DNA from: Panagrolaimus kolymaensis
Lineage: Eukaryota; Nematoda; Chromadorea; Rhabditida; Panagrolaimidae
Reading direction: 5' to 3'
DNA length: 64,000 nucleotides
NCBI GenBank assembly: GCA_028622995.1
Contig: JAJQJQ010000004.1
Coordinates: 1,798,001 to 1,862,000 of the forward strand
Under the pieces are notes generated by a model. The model made no database searches, was not told the DNA's origin, and saw only the letters and a list, made by a program, of their open reading frames with translations. Shown piece by piece: positions 37,178 to 49,131 of this stretch (its first letter is position 1; every line of letters starts with the position of its first letter). A program made the translations under genes and the position numbers.

Positions 37178-38204
37178 ATGATCCTCCCACGTCTTAAGCC
37201 ATCCGCAGTATTACCAATTGCAAAGAGTATCACCATTTTAAGCTCACGATATGCAAGTCAAGGGTATGTCATATTTCATTCGGCATTTTTTTTTACCTCA
37301 ATTTTATATATTCTCTAACATAAGCTTTTGTTACAAAGAGTCGAAAAATGTTTTGCTTGATAATTTAAAGGATTTTTGCGGTCACTTGATTGATCCAAGA
37401 ATTATTTTTCTAACCTTTACATAGACAGCTAGCTATGTTTTTAATCCAAAATCAAACCTCAAAACTTTAAATAATAAAAACTTTGAACGAAACTAAAATC
37501 AACCAACGAAACAAAACTTAAGAAAGTTGCGGAGTCCTTTTCTTTTAAACCAATATGTATTATATTCATTAGCACCCGTAATGGATAAAACAAACATGGC
37601 TTTAATATTAACCATTCTTGCTTGCTTGTATTTTTCGTAAAAAGTTTAACGCTTTACGCCTTTTAAATCTTTGTAATTCTATTTTGATTTAAAACATTTC
37701 TAAATTTGAAACAAAGTTCTTTATTTTTGTTTTGTGAGGGGCATAATTAATAATAAGGATTAGATTTTTCACCATTAAAATATTTCTAATGAAACTTAAT
37801 TTAAAAGAATTAATTTTTTCAGAAATAAAGCCCTCTTCCTTGAAATCAATCGGCTTGCTCGCCAAGGTAAATGGGATGCAATTAATAATTCACCAAAACT
37901 TCTTCAAATAAATGGAAAAAAAGAAGCTGATGCTGTTTATGCTAAACTTGTAATAAATACTTTAATTGTCAAATGTTGGCAAATATTTTATAATTTTACT
38001 TTATTTTAGATTCAACCCGAAGATTCTTTTTATAAATATGGTGGGCAACCATATGGCCCATTTATATATCTTATTACTGGTCTTGCAAAATTTACTACAA
38101 TTGCTTTTGTACTTATCAAAGGTTACGAAATTATTGTTCCTGAACAATATCGTCTTCATTACAAATATCGCCCCAAACATCATCATGATGAAGAACATCA
38201 TTAA
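37178..38204 (+). CDS. small mitochondrial inner-membrane protein, possibly COX7A-like
   Basis: Three exons (37178-37263, 37823-37949, 38010-38204) give 135 residues. The basic, hydroxylated N-terminus MILPRLKPSAVLPIAKSITI resembles a mitochondrial targeting peptide ending near SSRYASQG. A single membrane segment (GPFIYLITGLAKFTTIAFVL) sits near the C-terminus, preceded by KYGGQPY and followed by a His-rich tail (KHHHDEEHH). The Lys-Gly-Gly before the helix and the Pro after it recall cytochrome c oxidase subunit 7A, but the similarity is short; another small respiratory-complex subunit is possible. Intron 1 is 559 nt, long for this window. A poly(A) signal is near 38337. Confidence 0.8.
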
Positions 38205-38703
38205 ATTAGGAACAAAATTTGTGTAAAAAATGTGCTGTAGCTGTATACGATAACTCACCAACTAACCCTTGTTGTTAACAAACAGGAAAGGGTTGATTGG
38301 AATTTTTGTCTTTTTCTTCATTTTTTACAAGTGTAAAATAAAAAGATTACTGATATCATTGAAATTTTTTTTCTCAAAATGCTTTGTGCTTTTTTGGATT
38401 AAATTAATGTTTAGCAGAGAAAATTGAAGAATATTATTTAGTTTTTGTTCTTTCACATTTTTTTTTCTTTCTTAGATTAAAAAGGAGGAGAAAGAAAGGC
38501 ATCATGAAACAGGAAATACATAGTAGCAGCCCATCAATTAAGGAGGCATTTTCTTTCTTCTCATATTTATAAGCTTATCAGTATTTTTTTGCAAGCAAAC
38601 AAGCAAGGCGATGCAACACACCTAATTAGGATACAGTACAAATAAAGGAGGCTATAATTCAATTAAGCACTTATTCTTCTTTGTCGGTGGCTTCGAAAGT
38701 AAA
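38205..38703. other. intergenic region
   Basis: 3' flank of the mitochondrial-type gene and promoter side of the ET-module gene. No motif was recognised. Confidence 0.5.
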
Positions 38704-41700
38704 GATGAGGTCGCTTTTAATAGTGGCTGGAATTTTTTGCTTTTTGAAGGTAAGTTTTTAAATAATAAAATATTTTAAAGTTGATGAATTGTATTTTAAA
38801 TATCTGAGGATAAGGATATTTGGAATATTCATTTAGAGAAACAGCATTTTTTTAACTTTCGAAGATGAGAGAGATTACCAGCTTAGCTGGAGTTCTAAAA
38901 TCCAAATCACTTTTTTCTTTGTTAACTTTTTAAAAATATTTAGATGGTTGGAATACAATTTGCTTTCATTACCTGAAATAATTTAGTTGAGTAATTTAGC
39001 CGGGAATATTTAGATCCTACGCACTTGAAAGTTGATATCCAAATTTTTTTGTAGACTCTGCTTGAGCAAATCCAAAAAATCAAGTATTTGATATTTTACT
39101 GCTGATATTAGTAGACTTCATTTTAGCATCAATAAATCATTGCAACGCAAACTTTGGTCTATTTTATCTTTGTTTTTTTAAAGACATACTTTTTTAATTG
39201 GCTTATATCAAACAACATACAATGAATGTTTGATAAAAATTAGTTGCAAAAAAATATGATTAGAAAACTATAGTTTATGAGACTCTTGATCTAAAATCTT
39301 TTAATTAAGAAATTTGGATTTCATTACCAATTTTATGAGTGAATTACAACAAATACAAATCCTTTATCGACTGCAGAAAAGAAATTAAAAACTATTTAAT
39401 TTTTAGCTTGGCTTTTGTCAATCAACAACAAATGCGCCATTATCATGTTGGGTTGGATATGCTCCTGATGCTACTACTTTGCGTGGTGGATCACTTCCAT
39501 GTGATGGAACATGTGTATATGTAAAAGGCGTATATAGTGGCCAAAATGTTAATCTTTTTGCTTGTGAACCTAGTGGTGAATGTGATACACTTAGTACTAT
39601 AGCCGGTGCATCAGGTTTAAATTTGACTGTAACCTGTTGTGATGATTCACCTAATTGTAATGCCGCTAATAATGGCTTTAATATTCCTCCTCCAACTACG
39701 CCAGTTCCATCATTGCGTCCTCCAATCGTTTGCAATGCAGGTCTTTATTACAAAAATATGCCACTTGCAGCAGCTGGCCCAAAACTTTGTTATGGTGAAT
39801 GTGCTTCCGTTACTTTAACAACAGATATGAGCAGTAATGAAACATTTACTCTTGCAACATGTGATCCCCTTGCTTTATGTAAAAACCTCGATCTTGTTAA
39901 CAGCTGCCACACAATGCCTCAAAGCATATTATCAGGTAATGAATTAAAAACCAATAAAGACAGTATAAAAAATAATTAGGTCTTAATAAAAATAAATTAT
40001 AGGCTGTTGTTGCGATTCAAATTTATGTATCGATCCAGCAACAAATAAAAAACCAATGCCTCCTCCTCCACCTCCAGATTCAATTAAATGCTTTATTGGA
40101 GTTAGTGTTAATGGAAATATGACTGGTGCAGAAACTTATTGTCCTGGAATGTGCCATAATACCAATCTCTCAATCAGTGGAAATACTTATACAGTTTATG
40201 CTTGCGATCACTTTAATGTATAAAATTCTTTCCCCAAAAAACCGTTTTAATTTTATTTTTAGACTCTTTGCGGTATGCTTGGTATCGCCCCAAATACATG
40301 TGGAAATGCAGCTGGTACACTCAGTGGTTGCTGTTGCGATTCAGATTATTGCAACACTCCCAAAAATTTTACCGCTCCTCCAATCGATCCATATCCACCA
40401 CTTCAAGCTGAAAGATGCTTCACAGGAGTATCTCTCAATTCTTTAGGAAACAATCCCGTTGGACGTGTAGCTGAATGCTTTGGAGATTGTGTAAAGTAAG
40501 AATCTAACCAATACTAAGAAAATAATTTCTTAACTTGATTTCTAATTCCAGATATAGTGCTGTTGGTGTTACCATTTATGGTTGTGATCCAATTAATGTT
40601 TGTGAAGCATTTGGCGCTAAAGATCAAACAGCAAATTTCGGAAATTTAAGTGTAACATGTTGTTCCACCCGTGAATGCAGTTATCAACCATCAAGTACAC
40701 AAATAAATTGCATGAATGGAATTACCATTTCCTCGCCTGAACATCATTTCACTTATTCAAAAGGTCAATCGCTTCCATGCGTTGGTCAATGCGCTCGTTA
40801 TTCAACAAGCCTTGGTCATATCGATGTCGATGTTTACACATGCGATCCATACAATCTTTGCAACTTTAATCTTTCCAGTGGTCTCTCAGTCCAATGTTGC
40901 AATAATGCAGCTGATTGCAATGTCGATCCACTTGTTCCTATAACACCTGTACCTGGTACAGGAAATAATATTACATGTTTTGAAGGTTTTGCTTTTAAAC
41001 AAGGAAGAGCTTTTGGAAATCGAATAAATTGTGATGGTACATGCGCAAGAGTCCATATTGGAGATAATACAATTTATACTTGCGATCCTTCGGATACTTG
41101 CAGTACTTTCGGACTTGATGGTTGCCATATTCTCGATGATGGCTTATCTGTTTGTTGCTGTAATTCTTCGAGATGTAATGATCCTGAACGTCGAATACAG
41201 CCTGCTATCAAAGATAATCTTCAATGCTTCATTGGATATGGAGTAGGTTCAACAGTTAGTGGTGCATCTCTTCCATGTAAAGGAATGTGTGGAAAATTAA
41301 CAACAACACTTGCTAACGCTACAGTTGACGCTTATCTTTGCCTTGATCGCCCAATTTGTGAAAATCATGCCCTTTATGAACAATGCAGCAATTTGGCAAT
41401 TGATCAAGCTGTTCGAGGGTGTTGTTGCGGCGGATATGGTAAGCTTAAATTTTTTACATACAATAAAAAAATCAAACAACAATTTTTCTTTATTTTTATT
41501 CTTAGAATTTAAAAAAATGACTCTGTAATTTTTTTCAGACCATTGTAATTATGAACCGGTTAATGGTACAGTACCAACGGTTTCACCCACTAACACAAAT
41601 ATCACTTGTCCACAAGGCCTTTTTGTTAACGGCATGAGCGTTTATGACACGGGAAGTACTATCGTCACATGCCCTAATTCATGTGGTCGTATTGATTTTA

Positions 41701-44700
41701 ATTCAACTTATATGAACAACAGTGTTTCATTTTCTTATTACGGATGCGATCCTTCGGCTTTTTGTGATTCATTTGGCTTATCAAATAAATGTGGCGCGCT
41801 TGGAGCTACAATTTCTGCTTGCTGTTGTGACAGTCCCATGTGTCTGAATCCCATTGGTGGTCAATACATTCCTTCAGCAACGCTTCCTCCACCAAAACAA
41901 CAATTAAACTGCTGGGTTGGTTACAACTATAATGGAACACTTCGAGGTGGTTCTATGCCTTGTGATGGTGGTACATGTCTTCATGTTACTGGATCATATT
42001 CAAATCAAACTGTCGATCTTTTTGCTTGCGAACCTTTTGGACTTTGTAGCACCAACATGTCGCTTGCTGGCTTTAATGCTTATTGTTGTGATGATGCTGA
42101 TAATTGCAATGCGATTAATTATACTATTCCCGCTCAACCAACTCCTACTCCATCAATGTCATCTCCAATTCTTTGCTACGAAGGTTTATATATGAACAAC
42201 TCGACAATCTCTGGAGGCAGCCCAAAAATGTGTTATGGTGAATGTGCCTCTGTAAGCGTTGCATTGAATTCTACAACCTTGACTGTTTCAACTTGTGACC
42301 CTGTAACTTTATGCAAAAATCTCGATCTTGTCAACAGCTGCCACACGATGCCTCAAAGTATATTATCAGGTAAGGCATCAAAAACGATAGAGAAAGCTCC
42401 TAAAATAAGCAATAAAAATAAATTTTAGGCTGTTGTTGCGATTCAAATTTATGTATCGATCCAGCAACAAATAAAAAACCAATGCCTCCTCCTCCACCTC
42501 CAGATTCAATTAAATGCTTTATTGGAGTTAGTGTTAATGGAAATATGACTGGTGCAGAAACTTATTGTCCTGGAATGTGCCATAATACCAATCTCTCAAT
42601 CAGTGGAAATACTTATACAGTTTATGCTTGCGATCACTTTAATGTATAAAATTCTTTCCCCAAAAAACCGTTTTAATTTTATTTTTAGACTCTTTGCGGT
42701 ATGCTTGGTATCGCCCCAAATACATGTGGAAATGCAGCTGGTACACTCAGTGGTTGCTGTTGCGATTCAGATTATTGCAACACTCCCAAAAATTTTACCG
42801 CTCCTCCAATCGATCCATATCCACCACTTCAAGCTGAAAGATGCTTCACAGGAGTATCTCTCAATTCTTTGGGAAACAATCCCGTTGGTCGTGTTACCGA
42901 ATGCTTTGGAGATTGTGTAAAGTAAGAGGATAAATAGAACAAATTGAAATTAAAAAACTTGAATTCCCATTTTAGATATAGCGCTGTTGGAGTTACCATT
43001 TACGGTTGTGATCCAATTAACGTTTGTGAAGCATTTGGTGCAAAAGATCAAACAGCAAATTTTGGAAATTTAAGTGTAACATGTTGTTCCTCTCGTGAGT
43101 GCACTTATCAACCATCAAGAACTCAAATAAATTGCATGAATGGAATTACCATTTCCTCGCCTGAACACAACTATTTTTACTCAAGAGGTCAATCACTTCC
43201 ATGCGTTGGTCAATGCGCTCGTTATTCTACAAGCCTCGGCCATATTGATGTTGATGTTTACACGTGTGATCCATACAATCTTTGCAACTTTAATCTTTCA
43301 AGCGGTCTCTATGTATATTGTTGTGCGAATGGAACTGATTGCAATGTTGATCCAAACGTCCAAGTTATTCCAGTCAATGGAACTGGAAACAATATAACAT
43401 GCTTTGAAGGTTTTGCTTTTAAACAAGGCAGGGCTTTTGGTAATCGTATAAATTGTGATGGTTCATGTGCAAGAGTCCATATAGGAGATAATACTATTTA
43501 TACTTGCGATCCTTCTGATACTTGCAGTACTTTCGGACTTGATGGTTGCCATATTCTCGATGATGGCTTTTCTGTTTGTTGCTGCAATTCTTCGAGATGT
43601 AATGATCCTGAACGTCGAATTCAACCTGCAATCAAAGCGAATCTGACTTGTTTTGTTGGATATGGAGTTAGTAGTACAACTGTTTATGGAGCATCTCTTC
43701 CATGTAAAGGAATGTGTGGTAAGCTATCGACAATGCTTGGAAATGCGACAGTTGATGCTTATCTTTGCCTTGATCTTCCAATTTGTGAAAATCATGCCCT
43801 TTATGAACAATGCAGCAATTTGGCAATTGATCAAGCTGTTCGAGGATGTTGTTGCGGCGGATATGGTAAGCTATTTTTCAACGAATATTTCTTCTTTGCT
43901 TTTATTCTTTGTATTTAAATAATGACCACGTACTTGTTTTTAGACCATTGTAATTATGAGCCTGTTAATGGAATAGTCCCAACGGTGGCACCTACTACCA
44001 ATAGCATTACATGTCCTCAAGGCCTTTTTGTTAACGGTATGAGTGTTTATGGAACAGGAAATACAATTGTTACTTGTCAAAATTCTTGTGGTCGTATCGA
44101 TTTTAATTCAACTTATATGAGCAACAGTGTTTCATTTTCTTATTTCGGATGCGATCCATCAGCTTTTTGTGATAGATTTGGTTTATCTAATAAATGTGTC
44201 GCGCTTGGAGCTACAATTTCTGCTTGCTGTTGTGACAGTCCCATGTGTCTGAATCCCATTGGTGGTCAATACATTCCTTCAGCAACGCTTCCTCCACCAA
44301 AACAACAATTAAACTGCTGGGTTGGTTACAACTATAATGGAACACTTCGAGGTGGTTCTATGCCTTGTGATGGTGGTACATGTCTTCATGTTACTGGATC
44401 ATATTCAAATCAAACTGTCGATCTTTTTGCTTGCGAACCTTATGGACTTTGCAACATGTCTCTTCAAGGATTCGGATTTAATGCTTATTGCTGCGACGAT
44501 GCTGATAACTGCAACGCAGTAAATTATACCATCCCCATTCAACCAACTCCTACTCCGTCCATGTCTCCACCAATTCTCTGCTATGAAGGTTTATATATAA
44601 ACAACACGAACAACTTAACCATACATGGAGGTAGTGCCAAAATGTGTTATGGTGAATGTGCCTCTGTAAGCGTTGCATTAAATTCTACAACCTTAACCGT

Positions 44701-47273
44701 TGCAACTTGTGACCCTGTAACTTTATGCAAAAATCTCGATCTTGTCAACAGCTGCCACACCATGCCGCAAAAAATCCTTTCTGGCTGTTGTTGCAATTCC
44801 AACTTATGTATTGATCCATCAACAAATAAAAAACCAATGACTCCTCCACCACCTCCTGATTCAATTAAATGTTTCATTGGCCTTCAAATTAATGGCGGTA
44901 ATATGACTGGCGCTGAGACTTATTGCCCTGGAATGTGTCATAACACCAACCTTGCAATAAACAAAAACAATTATACTATTTATGCATGTGATCAATTTGA
45001 TGTATGTTGCAATTTGTTGTGACCAATCTTAATTTTATTTTTTAGGTACTTTGTCGTATGCTAGGAATCGCACCAAATACATGTGGAAATGAAGCAGGGA
45101 CCATTAATGGATGTTGTTGTGATTATAGTAAAAATTCAAAAAAAATATTTGCAAATTTACTATAGTTGTAATTTAGATTATTGTAACACGCCCGCAAACT
45201 TTACCGCTCCACCAATTGATCCTAATCCACCTCTTCAAGCAGAAAGATGCTTCACTGGTTTATCACTTGCCTCACTTGGTGGAAATCCACTTGGTCGGGT
45301 CACTGAATGCTTTGGAGATTGTGTAACGTAAGCAGATAAATAAAAACTTAAAATGAATTTACTAAACTTTTGAATTAAAACTTTAGATACAGCGCTGCTG
45401 GAGTAACCATTTACGGCTGTGATCCAATCAGCGTTTGTGAAGCTTTAGGAGCAAAAGATGGTTCAGCGATTGATGGAGATTTAAATATTACTTGCTGCTC
45501 TACCCCTGAATGCACTTATCGACCTTCGAGAACTCTTATGAATTGTATGAATGGAATTACAATAAACTCACCAGCATATAATTTCACCTATTCCAAAGGC
45601 CAATCTCTTCCATGCATGGGTCAATGTGCTCGTTATTCAACAAGTCTTAAGAGTATCTCTGTCAATGTTTACACCTGCGATCCTTATAATGCCTGTAATT
45701 TCAATCTTAATGGCGTCCTAAGCGTCAATTGTTGCAACAGCTCAGATAATTGCAATGTTGATCCCAAAGTTAACGTTACACTTGTAAATGGAAGTGGAAA
45801 AAATATTTCATGCTTTGAAGGGTTTTCACTTCGTCAAGGCCAAGCTTTTGGTAATCATATTAATTGCGATGGTTCATGCGCAAGAGTTCATATCGGCAAC
45901 GATACAATTTATACATGTGACCCTGCTGATACTTGCAACGCTTTCGGACTCGATGGTTGCCATATTCTTTTCGATGGTTTTTCAATTTGTTGCTGCAACG
46001 GCTCAAGATGCAACGAGCCTGAACGTCGAATTCAACCTGCAATCAAAGCGAATCTAACTTGTTTTGTTGGTTATGGAGTTGGTGCAACAATTAGCGGTGG
46101 TGCACTTCTTTGTAATGGAATGTGCGGTAAATTATCTTCAACTTTCGGTAACGCTACCGTTGATGCATATTTATGCCTCGATCGTCCACTCTGTGAAAAT
46201 CATGCCCTTTATGAACAATGCAGCAATTTAGCTATTGATCAAGCTGTTCGAGGATGTTGTTGCGGTGGATATAGTTAGTAATTTTGACATTTTATCATTT
46301 AAAAAAACCACCATTTATAGACCATTGCAATTATGAACCTGTTAACGGAACTGTGTTACCTCCTCCACCAACAACAAAATTAATAACATGCCCTCAAGGT
46401 CTCTTCGTCAATGGTGCCAGCGTATATGGAAACATCATCACCACATGCCCTGCTCAATGCGGTCGTATCGATTTTAACTCTACTTACATGAATAACAGTG
46501 TATCATTTTCGTACTTCGGGTGTGATCCTTCAGCGTTTTGCAATCAATTCAGTTTAACCAATAATTGTGGTTCACTGGGAAACAGTGTTAGCGGCTGTTG
46601 TTGTGACTCTGATATGTGCATGAACCCACTAGCTGGTAAACTAATTCCGTCAGGAACACCAAACGCTCAATTAAATTGCTGGGTTGGTTATAATTACAAT
46701 GGAACACTTCGAGGAGGTTCTCTTCCTTGTATCGACGGCACATGTGTTCATCTTCTTGGATCATATTCTAATCAAACCGTCGATCTTTTTGCATGTGAAC
46801 CTTATGGACTTTGCAATTCCTCATCCACTATTTCAATTGCGGGTTTTAATGCTACTTGTTGCGACGATTCCAATAATTGCAATGCCAATAACTACACCAT
46901 TCCAGCTCAACCAACCCCTATTCCATCCATGGGTCCACCAATTCTTTGTAATGAAGGATTATATATGGGAACCACAGTTTTATCCGGCGGTGGACAAGTT
47001 ATGTGTTACGGGGAATGTGCATCAGTAAGCGTTGCATTGAATTCTACAACATTTACCGTTGCTACGTGTGATCCTGTAACACTTTGTCAAAATCTAAATT
47101 TGGACAATAGCTGCCATACAATGCCCCAAGAAATTTTATCAGGATGTTGCTGCAATTCTAATTACTGTATCGATCCAACATCTAATTTACAACCAACAAC
47201 ACCTGCAAGCTTCGCCGTTGCCAAAACCGTTTCAGCCATTCTTTGCATTGCTTTGTTTGCTTTATTTTATTAG
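38704..47273 (+). CDS. giant ET-module surface protein, 26 modules
   Basis: Fourteen exons (38704-38748, 39407-39935, 40003-40217, 40263-40495, 40552-41438, 41539-42369, 42429-42643, 42689-42921, 42976-43865, 43944-45001, 45046-45127, 45177-45327, 45387-46273, 46321-47273) join with consistent phases into 2402 residues. Exon 1 is a signal peptide (MRSLLIVAGIFCFLK). The rest is 26 modules of 70-85 residues, each with about ten cysteines in an ET-module pattern: C-x-x-G start, C-x-G-x-C, YxCDP-x-x-x-C and a closing CC or CCC followed by C-x-x-P. They fall into three copies of an eight-module block (A-H) plus a final A-B pair. The C-terminus ends in a hydrophobic tail (AVAKTVSAILCIALFALFY), suggesting a GPI anchor. 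Many Asn-x-Ser/Thr sites occur. ET modules are known mainly from nematode secreted proteins; a cuticle or surface role is inference. A poly(A) signal lies near 47340. Confidence 0.93.
39446..47100 (+). repeat. 2.4-kb internal tandem repeat of the ET gene
   Basis: The cysteine codon opening module A occurs at 39446, 41910, 44315 and 46677, spacing 2464, 2405 and 2362 bp. Copies include introns. The 40003-40495 and 42429-42921 segments, with the 45-nt intron between their exons, are almost identical, and 41822-42034 is nearly identical to 44227-44439. Identity is patchy rather than uniform, as expected if gene conversion continues. Confidence 0.9.
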
Positions 47274-47423
47274 ATTATGATTAGTTAAAAATCCGTTAAA
47301 TTCTATGTCTAAGTTTTGTAATTTTTTAAATTGTAAAGGAATAAATCGTTCAAAAAAACAATGATCTCAAATTTATAACAAAATTTCTTCATTATAAAAG
47401 GTCAGCCAATATTGAAAAAAATT

Positions 47424-47841
47424 ATGAAAGCTCAAGCTCTTCTTGATTTATCCACCATAGGTTGCATGGCTTAAAAAAAGTATCTTGGAATCAAGCCTGA
47501 TAACTCAATCATTGAGTAAGTTTTCTCAAGTATTCTGAACATCCAAAGCAAAACAATTAATTTGTTTTAGAAATCTTCGTGATCGAATTGCTGAAGATGA
47601 AGATGGTAAATTCGCAAAAGATTAAATTTTTTTTTGTATGAAATTTCCTTTCCTTCTAGCTTCTCCCTTGATAATCTCCAATCCCATACTGATATCATTT
47701 ATCGGTATGATCAAGCTTGATCTTTTCATTGCTGAAGATATAAATGAAGCAACAGCTATACCAGGTCCAAGCGCTACTCCTAATGAAGTTAAATTTGAAT
47801 GAGCTAAAAATGATGCTCCTCGAATTGAAGAAGTTGATTAA
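47424..47841 (+). pseudogene. decayed small gene with two in-frame stops
   Basis: Three exon-like pieces (47424-47515, 47571-47605, 47660-47841) keep good splice sites (GA|GTAAG, TTTTAG, TTCTAG) and one continuous frame: KKYLGIKPDNSIIE, NLRDRIAEDED, then SPLIISNPILISFIGMIKLD. The frame is interrupted by TAA after MKAQALLDLSTIGCMA and by TGA before AKNDAPRIEEVD. Splicing logic is intact while the frame is broken, which fits a recent pseudogene or sequence errors near an A-run. Family not recognised. Confidence 0.5.
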
Positions 47842-48260
47842 TTACATACATAAATATAATGAATTCAAAATATTTTACTTTGATCTCTGTTTATTTGTTT
47901 TTGTAAATTGATTCAATAAACATTTATTTGATTTTTCAATGCCATCCATTTTTTTTTTCAACAACAATTTTATTAAAGTGCAATGAATAACGAAAAGAAA
48001 AGCATTTGCAAATTTACCGTTTTGATAATAACAAGCTCAACAAACAAAGTTTTAATTCAGAGCTGTGGTCGGAAGCTTTTTAGTATTAATAAATTTTATG
48101 ATACTCGGCAATTTCTTATCGAAATTGCTTTTCTCAAAATTCTCAAAAATCATTCACATTATTTGGCGTCATTGCCTCTTTACCAAACAAATTCAATTTT
48201 TTGTTGAGCTTTCAAAAATTTTGGTACTATTTTTCATTGCTCCTTTTTTGAAACCATTTT
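47842..48260. other. intergenic region
   Basis: AT-rich spacer upstream of the PRKRIP1 homologue; nothing recognised. Confidence 0.5.
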
Positions 48261-48269
48261 TTTGTTTAG
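48261..48269 (+). promoter_or_regulatory. probable trans-splice acceptor (PRKRIP1)
   Basis: TTTGTTTAG ends 8 nt before the ATG at 48278. Confidence 0.5.
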
Positions 48270-48277
48270 AAATAATC

Positions 48278-49040
48278 ATGGATGATGTTCGTCAACGTCG
48301 TCGATTAAATGCTAAACAGCTTCAAGAAGAAAGAAATGCTAAAACAGAATATGATTTAGCAAGAATTCAACTTAAACGCCTTCAACAAAATATTGTAAGT
48401 TTTGGTTTTTTAACTTTATTACATCGCTTTACATTTTTATATTTATTATAGGATATTCCTGCACCAATTCCAAAACGACATAAGACTCCTCCACCACCTG
48501 AACCACCAGAGATGGTTCGAAATGTTGTTGGTTCATCAGCAGCTGCGGGGTCAGCTGAATTTCATATTTATCGAAACAATAAAAGAAGAGAAGAAAATCG
48601 TCAAAGATATTTGGAATATGTCGAAAAGAAGGAACATGTTGAAAAGGAATATGATGAAAAAATTAAATCAGTCAAAGAAGAAGAAGAATCTCGAACTGCA
48701 AAGAAGCGTGCGAAGCGTCAACGTCGTAAAGAAAAATTGAAAGCTGCTAGAAAAGCTGTAAGTTTACTTCATTTTTGGTAAAACCATGGTTTAAACTTAA
48801 TGATTTTAGAAGAAAGCTAAACGTGATTCTGAATCCGAAAGTGAAGAAGATGACGACGACGAAGATAATAGTGAATCTGAAGCTGAGGCTGAAAAGGAAG
48901 AAGAAGATAAGAAAGAAGCTGTGGAAAGCGAGAAAGCTACTGCCGAAGAAGAGAAAGAACCTCCTCAAATGTTCACCGTTGAAGAAGATCCTAACAAATC
49001 TGAGGAACCTTCGAATGAAGCAAATAATTCAAATGATTGA
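48278..49040 (+). CDS. PRKRIP1: PRKRIP1 homologue (spliceosome-associated)
   Basis: Three exons (48278-48394, 48452-48757, 48810-49040) encode 217 residues. The diagnostic block is VRNVVGSSAAAGSAEFHIYR, followed by a long charged helix (RRE, YLEYVEKKEHVEKEYDEKIK) and a basic RTAKKRAKRQRRKEKLK segment, closely matching human PRKRIP1. An acidic Glu/Ser-rich tail follows. Human PRKRIP1 was named for binding PKR and is a component of the catalytically active spliceosome; in nematodes the splicing role is the more likely one. It is nuclear by composition. Its 3' end faces the RBR gene's 3' end only 91 bp away, so poly(A) regions probably overlap. Confidence 0.92.
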
Positions 49041-49131
49041 TTTTCACATGCTGTATATATTTAATTTGTTTTGGTTTTAAGTTTACTTCTGTATTTATTT
49101 GATGTTTTAATAAAATTTACGTTTAAGGTTA

